NCBI GenBank assembly: GCA_015486055.1
Contig: WFSJ01000042.1
Coordinates: forward strand, 1 to 64,000
Source: Acidobacteriota bacterium
GTDB taxonomy: Bacteria > Acidobacteriota > Aminicenantia > S016-38
Reading direction: 5' to 3'
DNA length: 64,000 bases
Positions 26,601 through 35,310 of this stretch are shown piece after piece. The position numbers were made by a program, and so were the translations under genes. Each line of letters opens with the position of its first letter. The first letter of the stretch is position 1. The notes below the pieces were generated by a model, which ran no database searches, had not been told where the DNA came from, and was given only the letters and a program-made list of their open reading frames with translations.

Positions 26601-26906
26601 CTATTGCTTTTCGATCTCCTTTGCAATTTCAATGAAGCGGGACCATGGAATAGCTGGCCAGCTTTCCACAGCAAGAGCGCCGCTCGATCTTGTTATCATT
26701 GACACCTTTGCTGCGGTCTCATCACCATCTGCTTCATAAATATCCATAAAGTCATAAGGTCCTAAAAGGGCATAGTGGGCTATCCACTTCACATCTGGAC
26801 AGAGTGAATCAACCTTTCTCTTCCATTCTTTCCCAATGACTTCTCTCCTTTTTAAATCCTTAGAAATCTCAGGCGTCAATTTCGTCATCAATACATAGAT
26901 ACCCAT
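26601..26906 (-). CDS. GYD-domain protein
   Basis: This 101-residue protein matches the GYD family: an N-terminal Y-V-L-M-T-K-L-T segment, a central Y-A-L-L-G-P-Y-D-F-M-D-I-Y and a C-terminal S-G-A-L-A-V-E-S-W-P-A-I-P. The fold is ferredoxin-like; the function is unknown. GGAGGAAAAA precedes the ATG. It is convergent with guaA; no clear terminator is seen in the 64-bp gap. Confidence 0.85.
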   Translation of the reverse strand: MGIYVLMTKLTPEISKDLKRREVIGKEWKRKVDSLCPDVKWIAHYALLGPYDFMDIYEADGDETAAKVSMITRSSGALAVESWPAIPWSRFIEIAKEIEKQ

Positions 26907-26939
26907 TTTTTCCTCCTGTTTTTTACTTTACCATCTCCC

Positions 26940-29180
26940 TTAGAATCTATAAATAAAGCTTAAATTTGCTCCTCTTCCTGGGGCATAAACATTCGGGAAG
27001 GAGCTTGGTTCTCTATATTCCTTATTAAACAGGTTTGTTATAGAAATTACAAGTTTTATTCCTTTAAATAATTTAGCACCTCCATAAAGGTCAATTACGG
27101 TGAAAGCATCCGCAGGTAGATCTCCTTTAGCCACTTCTTTCTCTTTTGCACTGTATCTTATATAACTCTCCACCCAAAATTTTCCCTTTGCAAAGTTCTT
27201 TATGATCTCAAAGTTAGCCTGTAGAGGAGGAATATCCATAAGAAGTTCGTTATTTTCAACATCCTTCCCATATATTTTTGAGAGAGAAAGAATCGTTTGG
27301 AAACCCTTCTTAAATTGTCCTGCCACAAAGAGCTCAAATCCGTAAATTTTAGCCTTCCCAAGATTCTTGAAAATTCCGATTCTGTTTCCTGTAGGTTGAT
27401 TCCACTTTATAGCTATCATGTTCTTTATGTCGTTGTAGAATAAGGACGCCTCTCCGTAAAGCCTAAGGCATTTTTTTGTTTTTCTGAACTTTAACCCGAA
27501 ATCATAGTTGTAACTTCTCTCAGGAAGAAGCTCAGGACTCCCTATGTTCATTCCACCTGGTGTGGAGCCAATGTAATATTTTTCTTTAACTGAGGGAATT
27601 CTGAATCCACTCCCAAAGTTCGCATAAAGATTTACAGAATCTGAAATAGAGCTTGTAAGTCCTAAATTTCCACTGAGTGCACCCTGTTTCCCTTTGCCTT
27701 TCTCTCCATTCCCTCTTCTCGCATAATCCTTAAAATAGTCATATCTCAGTCCGAAATTTATAACAAGTCTCTGCGAAAGCGCAAGGGTATTCTGCATGAA
27801 CATTCCGTAATCTCTCTGATGCGCATTTTCCACATATATTTCCTTTTTTTTATTTAAGAGAGTGTCTTCAGGAAGTTTATACAAGCTCTTTTCTCCTTTA
27901 AGATAAATGTTTTCTCTAAAATATCCTTCCATCCCTACAACCGATGAAAGCTTTTCGCTGAAGTCAAAAGTTCCTTCTAAGGAGGCATTATATTCATCTC
28001 TACCCATGTCTCTAAAATTTTCTACTTCCTCTTGCTCCTCAGGAATTTTCTTATTGAATTTAACTGTCGTATGAATTTTGTGCCTGTAAAGGAAAAAATT
28101 GAGAGAATTCAACACAGGAGATATATTTGTCCAGGAGTATCGGAAGGAGATTATGCTCTGCCCATCCTCGGGATGAATTGCCTTTAGTGAAGGAGAAAAG
28201 GTAGGTTTTCCTATATCCTTCCCTTTAGAGTTGAAATAGGAAAAGGAGAATTTATTATTTTTACCCAGCACAAAGTTAAAGTTTCCATGAAAAAATTTCT
28301 CATCAAAGCCGGCATTTACCCTCTCCCCTGTCGCTGTTTTGTAATCCTCTGCTTTTCTCCATCCAGAAGAAAGAGCAAATGAAACTTTTTCATTTCCCCC
28401 CATAAAATTTGCATAAGTATTGAAACAGGAATTTATAGAAAAATAACTTCCTGCAATTGTTCCTGAAGTTCTGAAGCGAGAATCATAAAAGAAGGGTTCC
28501 TTTGTTTTTACTTCTATAACCCCTGCAATTGCCTCGCTACCATATAGAGTAGAAAAAGGTCCCTTCATAACCTCCACCGTATCTATATCAAAGGGATTGA
28601 TAAAGGATAGGTCTGGTCCAACATTCATTTCCTTATATAGCCTGACCCCATCAAATAGCATCAGAGCTCTTTTCCTTGCCATACCCCTGACGGAGGGAGA
28701 ACGGTAAAATCCATTACCTGTAAAGTAAATTCCGGGAAGCTTCATTATCTCATCAGTTAAAGTTGAAGATGGCTCCCTCGTTATATCTTTATCTGTGATA
28801 ATTGCTGTAGAATAAGGAAGTTCAAATCCTGTTCTATCACTTTTGGATGCAGTTACCACAATATCTTCAAGTGGAGCTATAGTTATTGGTTTAAGCTTAA
28901 GTTTTACCTCGATTTTAATTGAATTTTGCACCCTGATAATCTCTTTCTTAGACCTATAACCTTCCTTTGAGAATTCTAATTGATAGGTCCCAGGTTTTAC
29001 AGAAAGGGAAAACTCACCATTTTTACTGGTATAAGTAGAAAGCACAGTGCCCTTCACCTTAATTCTTACCCCTATTAAAGGGTTCCCTATAGGATCACTG
29101 ACCTTGCCAGAGATCCACACCTTATCCAACGCATAAAGGGTTAATGTAAACCCTAAAAGAAATATCAATACTTTCTTCAT
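26940..29180 (-). CDS. TonB-dependent outer-membrane receptor
   Basis: This 746-residue receptor has a signal peptide (MKKVLIFLLGFTLTLYA), a carboxypeptidase-regulatory-like domain (about 18-100), a TonB box-like stretch near IVVTASK (about 108), a plug domain (about 115-225, with MKGPFSTLYGSEAIAGVIEV) and a C-terminal 22-strand barrel ending in F-I-Y-R-F. The start at 29180 has AGGAGG 6 nt upstream. The substrate is not given by sequence. It lies downstream of fmdE and near feoB and a DtxR regulator, which points to a metal or metal-chelate. No exbB/exbD is in the window. Confidence 0.92.
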   Translation of the reverse strand: MKKVLIFLLGFTLTLYALDKVWISGKVSDPIGNPLIGVRIKVKGTVLSTYTSKNGEFSLSVKPGTYQLEFSKEGYRSKKEIIRVQNSIKIEVKLKLKPITIAPLEDIVVTASKSDRTGFELPYSTAIITDKDITREPSSTLTDEIMKLPGIYFTGNGFYRSPSVRGMARKRALMLFDGVRLYKEMNVGPDLSFINPFDIDTVEVMKGPFSTLYGSEAIAGVIEVKTKEPFFYDSRFRTSGTIAGSYFSINSCFNTYANFMGGNEKVSFALSSGWRKAEDYKTATGERVNAGFDEKFFHGNFNFVLGKNNKFSFSYFNSKGKDIGKPTFSPSLKAIHPEDGQSIISFRYSWTNISPVLNSLNFFLYRHKIHTTVKFNKKIPEEQEEVENFRDMGRDEYNASLEGTFDFSEKLSSVVGMEGYFRENIYLKGEKSLYKLPEDTLLNKKKEIYVENAHQRDYGMFMQNTLALSQRLVINFGLRYDYFKDYARRGNGEKGKGKQGALSGNLGLTSSISDSVNLYANFGSGFRIPSVKEKYYIGSTPGGMNIGSPELLPERSYNYDFGLKFRKTKKCLRLYGEASLFYNDIKNMIAIKWNQPTGNRIGIFKNLGKAKIYGFELFVAGQFKKGFQTILSLSKIYGKDVENNELLMDIPPLQANFEIIKNFAKGKFWVESYIRYSAKEKEVAKGDLPADAFTVIDLYGGAKLFKGIKLVISITNLFNKEYREPSSFPNVYAPGRGANLSFIYRF

Positions 29181-29190
29181 ATTTATCCTC

Positions 29191-29441
29191 CTATTTTTTT
29201 GTCTCAAATGTTAAAGTTGCAGCATAAGAAAGCCAGTTGCATTCATTCTTTACCTCCTGAGAAGAAGGAAGTTTATATTTTACCTTTATTAAGCAAACAC
29301 CACTGCGTAAGAACTTTATTTTTCCTATACCTCCCCATCTGTCTGGATAGCATAAGGTCCTCATTGCCTTTGCACACTTTATTGAGGCCACCACTTTGGG
29401 GCAACAGGCATTCTTCTAAGATCAATAATATATTGCTTCAT
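29191..29441 (-). pseudogene. Possible small gene split by a frameshift
   Basis: Between fmdE and the receptor, an ATG at 29441 gives a frame (MKQYIIDLRRMPVAPK...) that ends at 29379. A second frame starting with GTG at 29394 (VASIKCAKAMRTLCYPDRWG...) runs to 29191. Joining them near 29393 gives one protein of about 83 residues without a stop. The second part contains three Cys and ends in beta-prone sequence. No family is recognised. It may be a decayed gene, an assembly error, or two unrelated short frames. Confidence 0.3.
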
Positions 29442-29452
29442 GATTTCATCTT

Positions 29453-30148
29453 CTATCGCTTTGATGGAAATTCGTAATTCTCAAGAGGAATTAGCTTAAA
29501 TGTGCCCTCAGGAGGTAAGAACAAAATAGTTTTCACCAAAGATTGAATTTTCTGGCTCATTGTCTCAATTTCCTCCTTTGAAGATTTTCCCTTGAGATAT
29601 CTTTGAATGTAGCTTTTTACTTTTTTCGCCTGCTCTGGCCTAATGATTTTGAACTTGTTGAATATCACCTCAACCGCTTTACCGTTGTCCTTTCTCTGGA
29701 ATACCATAACCATTTCGCCTGGTTTTTCAGGTTTTAAGGATAGGTCAACGGCAAGATCTCCTCTATTAAGCTCATCCCTTCCATAGAAACTTCTTGCACC
29801 TGTAATGTAAGATGCAACATCAAGAAAATCATTTGGAGCCATTGCGGCAACCCGTATCCGGCCTCTTATAGGTGTCCCATTGGGATAAAGTGCATCGAGC
29901 GCCATTTTTGTGGCTATGTAAGCAGATGCTATCCCTGGGCAAACATGACCTGTGTAAAGGGCAACATCTGTTAGATGGATGCTGAGCACATTCCTACCCT
30001 CCGGCATTGAGCCTACAAGAGATGCCATAGGGTCTATAACCTTTATTGTAGGAGCCTTCCAGTAAAACTCAGGCCACTCATTTTTTGTCTGTGCTCTAAC
30101 AGACATAATCATGCTAATCACCACGAGAGTTAACGCAAATTTTCTCAT
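29453..30148 (-). CDS. Exported FmdE-family protein
   Basis: This 231-residue protein has a signal peptide (MRKFALTLVVISMIMSVRA) followed by an FmdE-like domain whose G-H-V-C-P-G-I-A-S-A-Y motif (about residues 68-78) carries the typical His and Cys. FmdE was named for formylmethanofuran dehydrogenase, but isolated exported FmdE proteins occur with metal and TonB transport genes and may bind a metal. No methanofuran genes are here. AAGGAGGAAAACG precedes the ATG. It heads an operon with the TonB receptor. Confidence 0.85.
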   Translation of the reverse strand: MRKFALTLVVISMIMSVRAQTKNEWPEFYWKAPTIKVIDPMASLVGSMPEGRNVLSIHLTDVALYTGHVCPGIASAYIATKMALDALYPNGTPIRGRIRVAAMAPNDFLDVASYITGARSFYGRDELNRGDLAVDLSLKPEKPGEMVMVFQRKDNGKAVEVIFNKFKIIRPEQAKKVKSYIQRYLKGKSSKEEIETMSQKIQSLVKTILFLPPEGTFKLIPLENYEFPSKR

Positions 30149-30195
30149 CGTTTTCCTCCTTTTAAGTTTATTCTATACTTTATAGTCATAGCTAC

Positions 30196-30224
30196 ATTTT
30201 ATAACAAAAAAAATGAGGTGTCAA
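30196..30224 (-). promoter_or_regulatory. Promoter of the fmdE-TonB receptor operon
   Basis: TTGACA (30219-30224) and TAAAAT (30196-30201) are 17 nt apart on the minus strand. Downstream of the -10, a 19-nt block (30182-30200) matches 16 positions of the equivalent block before the dtxR gene at 33.3 kb. The shared stretch may include an operator. Confidence 0.65.
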
Positions 30225-30241
30225 GAGCAAAATTTTCATTT

Positions 30242-32335
30242 TCATAAGAGAATCCCAATCTGATAGATTAAAACAGAGAGGAACCATCCAAGAATAAGAC
30301 TATAGCTCACTGTAACAAGCGCCCATCTCCATCCAACCTCACTTTTAATTGTAGCAACAGTAGCTATGCAGGGAATATAAATGAGAGACATTACCATAAA
30401 CGAATAGGCAGAAATTGGAGTGAAGTAATGAGGCAATACATTTGAAAGAATCTTTGCACCGCCAAAAAGCGTTCCAAATGTGCCAACAACGACCTCTTTC
30501 GCTAGAATTCCAAAAATCAGAGCTACTGCTGCCTGCCAGAAGCCAAATCCTGCAGGTTTGAATATTGGCGCAATGAACTTTCCAATTTGACCTATTATGC
30601 TTTCCCCCGATGCGTATTCGACGCCGACGGGAAGTGAACTCAAAATCCAGATTACAACTACTGTTCCAAAAATAATTGTTCCAGCCTTTGTAAGAAATAA
30701 CCTGCTTCTAAGCCACATCTCCTGCAGAGAATTTTTCCACTGGGGCAACCTATAAGGTGGAAGCTCCATAATAAGCGGGGCAACTTCCTCTTTGAAAAAT
30801 ATACCCTTCATAACCTTCGCTACAAAAATAGCAAGCACTATCCCGAGGAGATAGAGTGAGAACACTACTATGTCCTCATGCCCAGGGAAAAATATAGACG
30901 CAAAAAGCACATAGATGGGCAGCCTTGCTGAGCAGGACATGAGGGGAATCACAAGAATGGTCAAAATTCTGTCTTTCCTTGACTTAAGTGTCCTTGTTGC
31001 CATAATCGCAGGCACATTGCAACCGAATCCAAGAATCATGGGTATAAAGGATTTTCCATGCAGGCCAAGAGTATGCATAAACTTGTCCATAACAAATGCG
31101 GCACGGGTCATGTAACCGCTGTCTTCAAGAATGGAGATCACAAAGAACAGAAGCAGGATATTTGGCAAAAATACAATAACAGCTCCCGCGCCACTGATCA
31201 CCCCGTTAGTGATAAAGGAAATTAAGGCATTAGATGCACCAATACCTGTGAGGAGATTTGAAATCCATGAGCTAAGATAGTCAAATCCAGCACTGATTAA
31301 GTCAGAGAGCGGACCTCCGAGTGCAAAAACGATCTTGAATGTTAGATACATCATCGCAAGGAAAATGGGAATCCCGAGTACTCGGCTCATTACAACACGG
31401 TCTATCTTATCAGAAAGTTCACGCGACGCCTTCCTTCTCCTTTTCCTGGTTACACACTCAGAGACAATCCCCTTTATAAATCCATACCTCGTTTCAATTA
31501 AAGAGGTAATAATATCGTTGTCTATTTCTTTTTCAACTTTAGCGGCAAGTGTTTGGATAAAGTTCTCTATATTCTTGATGCCATATTTTTCCCTCACCAT
31601 GTGCATTATATGCTGGTCTCCTTCAAGAAGTTTCAAAGAAAGCCACCTCAAGTTTCCGTTCACATGATAATTGGAGAGAAGAGTAGAAACTTCTGACACT
31701 GCATTCTCGGCTGAGACATGATAGTTTATAAAGGGGCTTTCAGAAACTATCGTGGTAGAACTCGGGTAAGGACATGATTTCTTAAAAGGGCACATGCTGT
31801 AAAACGGACAGGTTGTATCACACTCACAGGTTATTTTCATAGATTCGTAGGCAAAAATGATTGCGTCCTTCATCGTATCAATACCAGCCCCCTTGTTCGC
31901 AACAGTTTTAACAATCGGTCTTTTAAAAAGAAGGGAAAGTTTCTCCTCGTCAATCTCAAGTCCTTCTGCCTCTGCAAGGTCAGCCATATTAAGGTCAATC
32001 ACCACATTCATGCCCATTTCAATAAGTTCCATTACAAGATATAGGTTTCTTTCCAGATTTGATGAATCTACAATGCAAACTACTGCATCGGGTTTTTCTT
32101 GAAACAAATAGTCCCTTGCAATCTTCTCATCGATAGAAGCAGCAGAAAGTGAATAAATTCCAGGGAGATCCACTACTTCAATTTTGATACCTCTATATGT
32201 AAAATAGCCCTCCCTTTTTTCAACGGTTACACCGGGCCAGTTTCCCGTTCGCTGATGGGATCCTGTTAAATTATTGAAGATTGATGTCTTTCCCGAATTT
32301 GGGTTACCTGCAAGTGCAATTTTTATCCTCCTCAT
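30242..32335 (-). CDS. feoB: Ferrous iron transport protein B
   Basis: This 697-residue inner-membrane Fe2+ transporter has an N-terminal G-protein domain with GNPNSGKTSIFNNLTG (10-25), D-L-P-G-I-Y-S-L and a G4 N-M-A-D motif. A helical spacer and two Gate domains in about eight membrane segments follow. Between the G domain and the helical part lies an unusual cluster of five Cys at 170, 172, 176, 182 and 188, possibly a metal site. GAGGTG lies 8 nt upstream, overlapping the end of feoA. It is the last gene of the dtxR-feoA-feoB run. Confidence 0.97.
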   Translation of the reverse strand: MRRIKIALAGNPNSGKTSIFNNLTGSHQRTGNWPGVTVEKREGYFTYRGIKIEVVDLPGIYSLSAASIDEKIARDYLFQEKPDAVVCIVDSSNLERNLYLVMELIEMGMNVVIDLNMADLAEAEGLEIDEEKLSLLFKRPIVKTVANKGAGIDTMKDAIIFAYESMKITCECDTTCPFYSMCPFKKSCPYPSSTTIVSESPFINYHVSAENAVSEVSTLLSNYHVNGNLRWLSLKLLEGDQHIMHMVREKYGIKNIENFIQTLAAKVEKEIDNDIITSLIETRYGFIKGIVSECVTRKRRRKASRELSDKIDRVVMSRVLGIPIFLAMMYLTFKIVFALGGPLSDLISAGFDYLSSWISNLLTGIGASNALISFITNGVISGAGAVIVFLPNILLLFFVISILEDSGYMTRAAFVMDKFMHTLGLHGKSFIPMILGFGCNVPAIMATRTLKSRKDRILTILVIPLMSCSARLPIYVLFASIFFPGHEDIVVFSLYLLGIVLAIFVAKVMKGIFFKEEVAPLIMELPPYRLPQWKNSLQEMWLRSRLFLTKAGTIIFGTVVVIWILSSLPVGVEYASGESIIGQIGKFIAPIFKPAGFGFWQAAVALIFGILAKEVVVGTFGTLFGGAKILSNVLPHYFTPISAYSFMVMSLIYIPCIATVATIKSEVGWRWALVTVSYSLILGWFLSVLIYQIGILL

Positions 32336-32349
32336 GCAGTTATCACCTC

Positions 32350-32568
32350 TTATCTAATAATTCTAACTATTATTTCTTTTGCTATGCCAAGTCCGATACC
32401 AAGCCTTGTTTCATCCTCCTCAAGCACCCCAGGACCTCGCATGCCGTTTTGAACAATCCTCCACCTACTCCCAGGTGTTAATCCCATTGCAAGAACTCTC
32501 TGTATCATACCTCTTTACTATAGATCGCCGATTTCAACGAGAACAGCCATCATTAAGAGAGGTATCAA
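32350..32568 (-). pseudogene. feoA: feoA with two tandem in-frame stop codons
   Basis: A frame starting with TTG at 32568, overlapping the dtxR stop (TTGA), reads MIPLLMMAVLVEIGDL, then TAG TAA, then RGMIQRVLAMGLTPGSRWRI and on to a stop at 32350. The part after the stops (ATG at 32508, 52 residues) is a recognisable FeoA SH3-like core with L-A-M-G-L-T-P-G. The N-terminal part also fits FeoA in the same frame, so the gene seems broken by stops at codons 17-18. Re-initiation at 32508 is possible but its AGAGGT abuts the ATG. Between dtxR and feoB, FeoA is the expected gene. Confidence 0.7.
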
Positions 32569-33239
32569 CTCTTTATATCCCTTTCAATAAGAATCTGGTC
32601 AGCCTCTTCCTTTCGAAGCGATAGATGATATCCTTTTATGACTATGTCAGTGGGATCTCCAAAGGGTGCCACCCTTTCCACAACAACCTTCTCACCAGGT
32701 ATAAGTCCCATGGATAAGAACTTCCGTTTAAGGGAAGCTTTGGCTTTTATTTTCCTAATAGTTGCACTTTCGCCTTTTTTTAAGTCCGAGAGCTTTAAAC
32801 TGTCACTTCCTTCTGAAGTCTCAGCGAGCAAATGCTGGTGCCACTCCTTAACAATATTGGGATGTCTATCTTCTAAGAATTCAACAAATAGGGAAAGTTT
32901 TTTAAAGCTTTCCTCACTTAAGTAATGCTCTATGTTACATCCATCTTTTGATGCAAGCTCCGGGCTCACATTTAAAATTTTCGAGAAGAATTTAACAAGC
33001 AGCTTGTGCCTTTCATATATTCTTTCTGCAATCATTGCCCCCTGAGGCGTGAGCTCCACATATTCGTACTTTTCGTGAAAAACAAACCCCTTCTCCCGAA
33101 GAACCATAAGAGCCCTATTAACAGATGAAACCTTGTATCCAAAGTATTTCATAATGTCCTTAACTCTAACCACTTTTTTCTCTCTGTTTATAATCAGAAT
33201 GGCTTCAAGATAATCTTCAAGGCTATGCGTAAGTTCCAT
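32565..33239 (-). CDS. DtxR/MntR-family metal regulator with C-terminal FeoA domain
   Basis: This 224-residue repressor has a winged-helix DNA-binding domain (about 1-65), a metal-binding and dimerisation domain (about 70-140, with H-x-L-L-V-K-F and E-H-Y-L-S-E-E) and an SH3-like FeoA domain (about 150-220, F-L-S-M-G-L-I-P-G). Such proteins repress iron or manganese uptake genes when loaded with metal. AAGGAGGG precedes the ATG. It leads the feoA-feoB genes, so it probably regulates them and itself. Confidence 0.92.
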   Translation of the reverse strand: MELTHSLEDYLEAILIINREKKVVRVKDIMKYFGYKVSSVNRALMVLREKGFVFHEKYEYVELTPQGAMIAERIYERHKLLVKFFSKILNVSPELASKDGCNIEHYLSEESFKKLSLFVEFLEDRHPNIVKEWHQHLLAETSEGSDSLKLSDLKKGESATIRKIKAKASLKRKFLSMGLIPGEKVVVERVAPFGDPTDIVIKGYHLSLRKEEADQILIERDIKS

Positions 33240-33329
33240 TTTTCCCTCCTTTATACCTAAGTAAGAACTTTTTAATAATTATCATTTACCTCCACTTTCT
33301 ATTTTCCTCTATAAATTATAGCCATTACT

Positions 33330-33359
33330 ACATTACAAACAAAAAACATGAAATGTCAA
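33330..33359 (-). promoter_or_regulatory. Promoter of the dtxR-feoA-feoB operon
   Basis: TTGACA (33354-33359) and TAATGT (33330-33335) are 18 nt apart on the minus strand. The region from -35 through about 20 nt past the -10 is closely similar to that ahead of fmdE, including CTTGACA, an A/T run, and TGTAG(C/T)(T/A)ATG(A/G)CTATAA. This suggests common control, plausibly by the DtxR protein encoded just downstream. Confidence 0.55.
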
Positions 33360-33391
33360 GTTAGGGGAAGGAAACGGACACATATACGCTG

Positions 33392-34228
33392 TTATCTACT
33401 ATGCGATCTCTTGATCACCATAATAAAAATACCCCCCAATATCATAAAAACACAAAGAGTCTGCCCCATAGTAAAAGGCCCTAATATAAATCCTAATTGG
33501 GGGTCGGGTTCTCTCACAAATTCAATAAAAAACCGCACTAATCCATAGCCAACAAGATAAAAAGAAAAGAGAAAACCATCAAAATATTTCTTTTTCCTTA
33601 AACTCCAAAGAATTATAAAAAGAAATATTCCCTCAAAAAAGGCCTCATAAAGTTGAGATGGATGTCGTAATTTATGCGCTGGGTCTAAAGGAAAATACAT
33701 TCCCCAAGCCATACTGGTAACTCGACCATAAAGTTCTCCATTTATGAAATTACCTATTCTGCCAAATGTATATCCCAAAGGAATTGCAGGACAAAAAAGA
33801 TCAGCAAAACGCCAAAAATTTATTCTATATTTACGACAAAAGAAAATAGAAATCAAGATGACTCCGATAACTCCCCCATGATAAGACATTCCAGAAATGC
33901 CAATATAATGGAATCCATTTGAGAAATCAAAAGGACATATTATCTTTAATGGATTAGCTATAAAAAATTTTAAATCATAGAATAATACATATCCTAACCT
34001 TCCGCCAATTATAGCTCCTAAAATAGCCCATACAAAATAATTTTGTATATTCTCTTTAGAATATTCATAATCATCGTTATTTAATCTATATAGAACAAGT
34101 AAATATATAATAGCAAAGGCGACAATATACATTAGGCCATAATAACGTAATTGAAATGAACCAATCTTGATAATATCAGGATTAAGATGTTCAGGTATAT
34201 GGTTCCACCAGTTCAAAAATTCTTCCAC
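33392..34228 (-). CDS. lgt: Prolipoprotein diacylglyceryl transferase, canonical copy
   Basis: This second Lgt of 278 residues keeps the classical motifs: S-Y-H-G-G (catalytic His), G-R-I-G-N-F-I-N-G-E-L-Y-G-R and H-P-S-Q-L-Y-E. It has about seven membrane segments. Its DNA is noticeably more AT-rich than its neighbours and it stands alone, so transfer is plausible. The first frame codon is GTG at 34228; a TTG at 34216 with AAGGTGG 8 nt upstream is an alternative start. Its substrate role relative to the lspA-linked copy is not clear. Confidence 0.93.
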   Translation of the reverse strand: MEEFLNWWNHIPEHLNPDIIKIGSFQLRYYGLMYIVAFAIIYLLVLYRLNNDDYEYSKENIQNYFVWAILGAIIGGRLGYVLFYDLKFFIANPLKIICPFDFSNGFHYIGISGMSYHGGVIGVILISIFFCRKYRINFWRFADLFCPAIPLGYTFGRIGNFINGELYGRVTSMAWGMYFPLDPAHKLRHPSQLYEAFFEGIFLFIILWSLRKKKYFDGFLFSFYLVGYGLVRFFIEFVREPDPQLGFILGPFTMGQTLCVFMILGGIFIMVIKRSHSR

Positions 34229-34548
34229 CTTTTATGTCTCCACTCAACATCATTCAATTGTGCACAATAAGTTCTCATGAAGTCCGTTGACCTTCTTAAG
34301 CAATTCAAATTAAGTTACATGCGTTAACGTCCTTAAATTAGAAAGAATTATATCGCATAATTTCTGGAATCGCCTCACAAAAAATCCATACTAAATTGCT
34401 CAAAGCCAATTATAGAAAGAAAACGCTAAAATCCTTGTTTTTTATTCTTTGCCTAATGTGAGCCAGCATTCCTCGTGTGGATTCCCCATAAGAAAATCCC
34501 CACAAAACAGTTTACTTCCATGTGCATTGAACAAAACTGTTCGGTCTG
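34229..34548. other. 320-bp intergenic region without a gene
   Basis: No credible coding frame was found. It is AT-rich and contains two inverted repeats: TGTGGATT with AATCCCCACA around 34478-34505, and AACAGTTT with AAACTGTT around 34506-34541. The second lies just after the stop of the secreted-protein gene and could be a weak terminator on the minus strand. It borders both the AT-rich second lgt and the GC-richer secreted protein. Confidence 0.5.
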
Positions 34549-35310
34549 CTAACGCGTATAGCGAAAACTCCACCAACCGCTCTTAGGGCCTTTCTGCCCG
34601 CCTGTACCTACAGCCCAGACTCTCCAGCGACCTGGCTGTGCACCTATAAACTCAAAAGTGTAACTTGTTGTAGTAAGATTGCGGACCAATTTCCATGTTC
34701 TGCCAACATCAGCGCACCATCTATTGGTTTGACAGCAGTGGAAACAATCTATCTGCACCGTGTAACTAACGGCTCCTGGCACAGGCTTCCATCTCAATGT
34801 GGTTCTCCGTGGATAGTGGTTGAAAACAGTCCCATTTGGAGGAAAAATTTGCCTTGGAACGGAAAGTCCAGCAATCCAAGGCATCAGAGCCCGCGTGAAA
34901 GTGTAATCAGCTTCGTAATTAGTGCGTCCACTACGGTCAGTAAAGCGCGTGAACACCTTAACTTGCAAGTGGCCTCTCACCAGGCGAATGATCATCAGTT
35001 TTTGACCAGAATTTGTGCCAAATACTGCTGAAAGAACCTTGACATTGGAAATCAAGTTAGACGACACACTTGAAGCGTATGCATAAGCATTTGTCCAACC
35101 CAAATCGCAATCAGTAGGTTGACATTTTCCCCAGCCTCTGATTCTCACATTAGCCCCTCTCACCTGAATATTCAGAGCAGTAATCCCCCTGGTGTTGGGA
35201 TTGATGTTCTTCCAGTTTCCTGCAAACTGATTAAGGCCAGCTAAAACAGGGACAGCAGCCAGGGCCAATGCCGAAACACTAAACAGTAAAACTGAAGTTC
35301 CTTTTCTCAT
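34549..35310 (-). CDS. Secreted beta-rich protein, unknown function
   Basis: The ATG at 35310 has AGGAGGT 7 nt upstream; a GTG three codons earlier overlaps that site. The 253-residue product has a signal peptide ending near V-L-A. An N-terminal domain (about 25-145) with G-N-W-K-N-I-N-P-N-T-R-G-I-T and W-G-K-C-Q-P-T-D-C-D-L-G-W resembles a family known from cyanobacteria and other bacteria. A C-terminal fibronectin-III-like domain (about 160-250) has several Trp and Cys. The codons look GC-richer than neighbours. A 15-bp palindrome at 35340-35354 lies upstream and could be an operator. Confidence 0.85.
   Translation of the reverse strand: MRKGTSVLLFSVSALALAAVPVLAGLNQFAGNWKNINPNTRGITALNIQVRGANVRIRGWGKCQPTDCDLGWTNAYAYASSVSSNLISNVKVLSAVFGTNSGQKLMIIRLVRGHLQVKVFTRFTDRSGRTNYEADYTFTRALMPWIAGLSVPRQIFPPNGTVFNHYPRRTTLRWKPVPGAVSYTVQIDCFHCCQTNRWCADVGRTWKLVRNLTTTSYTFEFIGAQPGRWRVWAVGTGGQKGPKSGWWSFRYTR

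Noticed and set aside
33348..33548. A plus-strand frame over the dtxR promoter region
   Set aside because: It spans the shared promoter and the end of the second lgt, lacks a start signal and resembles no protein.
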